From Treponema sp. (GTDB lineage Bacteria > Spirochaetota > Spirochaetia > Treponematales > Treponemataceae): 6,718 nt of DNA. Below, piece after piece: positions 5,157 to 6,718 of the stretch. The DNA is taken from NCBI GenBank assembly GCA_024691265.1, contig JAILNT010000108.1:1-6718 (forward strand). The letters are read 5' to 3'. Below the pieces are notes generated by a model, which was given only the letters and a program-made list of their open reading frames with translations, searched no databases and had not been told where the DNA came from. Each line of letters opens with the position of its first letter. Positions within the stretch are counted from its first letter, which is position 1. A program made the translations under genes and the position numbers.

Positions 5157-6718
5157 TTAGAAATACATTCCTGTAAATGGAACATCATACTGGTCTGTTC
5201 CAAAATGAACACCTTTAAGCTTATTATTATACAAAGCTTTATTGCATTCAAATGTAAGAGGAATATATACAGCATCTTCATGAAGTCTTGTAAGAACAAA
5301 ATTATAAAGTTCCTGACGTTTATTTTCATCAGTAGAAACTAAAATAGCTGTAATTGCTTCATCAATCTTTGCCTTGTCAGGAAGTCCCTGCTGAGCTGCA
5401 AAATCACCGTAAACAGGAGCACGCATAGCAGCAAGAGATGACTGAGGGTCATAAGGCATACCCCAGCAAATATTAAATACCATCTCAAAATTACCGGCTT
5501 TCATATTGTCACGATAAGACTGTTCTTCTTCTCCGTGAATATTAAGAGAAATACCAAGTTCAAGATACTGGCTCTGAAGATACTCTGCGATATTTTTTTC
5601 TGTTACAGAATCACTGTTATAAAGAAGGTCAAGTTCAAGTTTTTTTCCATTCTTTTCACGAATCTTATTTGCACCCATTTTCCACCCAGCATCATCGAGA
5701 ATAGAAGCTGCTGTTTCCAAACTGTATTCATAAGGCTTAAGATTTACATTACAATAAGGAATTGTTGATGCATAAAGGGTATCAGCAGCTTTTTCAAGTC
5801 CATAGAAAATACCTTCAGAAATTGCATTACGGTTAGTTGCATGCTGCAATGCCTGACGCACTTTTACATCAGAAAGAATATCATCAGTTGTATTCATAAC
5901 AATATGCCTTGTAGATGTTGGATTTGAAAGACCTACAGAAATCTTATCACTGTTAACATACTGACTTACAGCATCTGCATCTATCATGTTTTTACCAAAT
6001 ATAAGGTCTATTTCACCAGATTCAAGAGCCATAATTCTTGTTTGATTATCAGGAATTACTTTTACAGTAATTTTACGAATAGCAGGCTTTTCACCCCAGT
6101 AATTTTCATTACGTTCGAATACAGCATATTCATCTGTAACAAAATCTGTAAGAATATAAGGACCTGTTCCAATATAACCGTTAACACCATCTTTTGTATT
6201 GCCATCAATCATACAATTAGGAGAAATCATAGCGAAAGGACGAATACAGGCAAGTTCTGTCAGCATCGGATAGTAAGCATCGCTCATTTCTATAACAAAT
6301 GTATTAGCATCTGGAGCAGAAACGCCTACAAGAAGATTCATCATTTCAAGCCAGGTATGACGCTTTTTGTTAGCAAGAATTGCATTAAAATTAGCAAGAA
6401 TTGCATTTGCATCACAAACTGCACCATCAGAAAATTTTACACCATCACGAATGTGAAATGTATAGATTCGTCCATCATCGCTTATATCCCAGCTTTCAGC
6501 AAGACAACCGACATAACCATCTTCTGTAAGACTTACCAAAGTATCATAAAGAATACTCTGGGCATACATTTCTCCTGCGTAAAGATGAGGATTTAGATTG
6601 CGGATATCACGGTAATTTACAAATACAAGCTCATCTCTTGTTTCTGTTGCTTCAACAGAAGCTTTTTTTTCTGTGGAACTGCCATTTCCACAAGAAGCTA
6701 ATATACCTGCAGAAATAA
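5157..6718 (-). CDS. nikA: Nickel-type substrate-binding lipoprotein NikA (5' end cut by window)
   Basis: This is an extracytoplasmic solute-binding protein of family 5 that would capture nickel, probably as a small-molecule chelate, and deliver it to NikBC. The frame is open to the window edge, and 519 residues are visible. The start codon and the first part of the signal peptide are missing. The visible N terminus reads ISAGILASCGNGSS. LASC is a lipobox with Cys at visible residue 9 (6692-6690), so the mature protein is lipid-anchored, unlike the free E. coli NikA. Similarity to E. coli NikA is strong along the length: NPHLY (42-46), the EMYAQSILYD region (49-58), KRHTWLEM (118-125), YYPMLTELACIRPF (148-161), NENYWGEKPAI, GTGPYIL (183-189), WGMPYDP (418-424) and DFAAQQGLPDK. 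Pocket residues known from E. coli (Met27, Arg97, Trp100, Arg137, Trp398, Tyr402) are all present as M50, R119, W122, R159, W418 and Y422. The metal ligand His416 is replaced by Tyr436. Mature length is about 511, against 502 in E. coli. Specificity could be nickel, cobalt or another metallophore complex. Confidence 0.9.
   Translation of the reverse strand, partial: ISAGILASCGNGSSTEKKASVEATETRDELVFVNYRDIRNLNPHLYAGEMYAQSILYDTLVSLTEDGYVGCLAESWDISDDGRIYTFHIRDGVKFSDGAVCDANAILANFNAILANKKRHTWLEMMNLLVGVSAPDANTFVIEMSDAYYPMLTELACIRPFAMISPNCMIDGNTKDGVNGYIGTGPYILTDFVTDEYAVFERNENYWGEKPAIRKITVKVIPDNQTRIMALESGEIDLIFGKNMIDADAVSQYVNSDKISVGLSNPTSTRHIVMNTTDDILSDVKVRQALQHATNRNAISEGIFYGLEKAADTLYASTIPYCNVNLKPYEYSLETAASILDDAGWKMGANKIREKNGKKLELDLLYNSDSVTEKNIAEYLQSQYLELGISLNIHGEEEQSYRDNMKAGNFEMVFNICWGMPYDPQSSLAAMRAPVYGDFAAQQGLPDKAKIDEAITAILVSTDENKRQELYNFVLTRLHEDAVYIPLTFECNKALYNNKLKGVHFGTDQYDVPFTGMYF
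6370..6407. repeat. Two 17-bp direct repeats, 21-bp period, inside nikA
   Basis: TTAGCAAGAATTGCATT occurs at 6370-6386 and again at 6391-6407, separated by four A residues. In the protein this gives NAILAN-F-NAILAN-K, two successive seven-residue units just before the KRHTW pocket motif. E. coli NikA has EAAAENF-RAVLDNR at the same place with no length difference, so the repeat has not added residues. Confidence 0.8.

Noticed and set aside
5135..5329. Minus-strand open frame of 64 codons overlapping the end of nikA in another frame
   Set aside because: It overlaps conserved nikA coding sequence. The hydrophobic translation is a frame-shift artefact, and no separate ribosome site was seen.
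5535..5768. Plus-strand open frame of 77 codons opposite nikA
   Set aside because: It is a shadow of nikA. The composition is biased and there is no independent support.
6042..6596. Plus-strand open frame of 184 codons opposite nikA
   Set aside because: It lies wholly antisense to a strongly conserved gene. The translation is a low-complexity Ile/Asn/Thr/Cys-rich string with no family signature, as expected from the complement of AT-rich codons.
1..6718. Mobile element, CRISPR array, tRNA or rRNA
   Set aside because: No transposase, terminal inverted repeat, regularly spaced repeat array or RNA-gene sequence was seen. Intergenic space is minimal and all of it is accounted for.

Overview
The window is AT-rich, bacterial and compact. 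It is dominated by one minus-strand ABC-transporter operon that reads as a NikABCDE-type importer for nickel or a nickel-chelate. It enters at the right edge with a 5'-truncated lipoprotein binding protein (nikA, 5157-6718) and continues leftwards through two permeases (nikB 4136-5074, nikC 3306-4130) and two ATPases (nikD 2482-3309, nikE 1707-2489). Signature motifs and gene order agree with the E. coli Nik proteins as I recall them. No database search was possible.

Downstream of nikE on the same strand is a MATE-family multidrug/organic-ion exporter (286-1632), separated from nikE by a probable terminator hairpin. At the left edge a 79-residue plus-strand protein of unknown function (13-252) converges on the MATE gene. 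A strong intrinsic terminator (260-283) sits between the two.

The nik genes are tightly packed. nikB/nikC are 5 nt apart, nikC/nikD share an ATGA overlap, and nikD/nikE overlap by 8 nt. The exception is an 82-nt gap between nikA and nikB that contains a GC-rich stem-loop followed by a U-run. This looks like a partial terminator that would keep the binding protein more abundant than the membrane complex. NikA would capture the metal complex outside the membrane, NikB/NikC would form the channel, and NikD/NikE would hydrolyse ATP on the cytoplasmic side.

For three genes (MATE, nikE, nikB) the longest open frame starts at an upstream TTG, but the Shine-Dalgarno placement points to a start a few codons further in. 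Those starts are used here.

The organism cannot be named from this window. Low G+C, good AGGAGG-like ribosome sites and a lipid-anchored NikA fit a Firmicute or a host-associated spirochaete such as Treponema. The style of the MATE and lipoprotein N termini makes me lean weakly towards the latter. I see no transposon, CRISPR, RNA gene or new system. The points most worth checking are the missing nickel-ligand histidine in NikA and the nikA-nikB hairpin.
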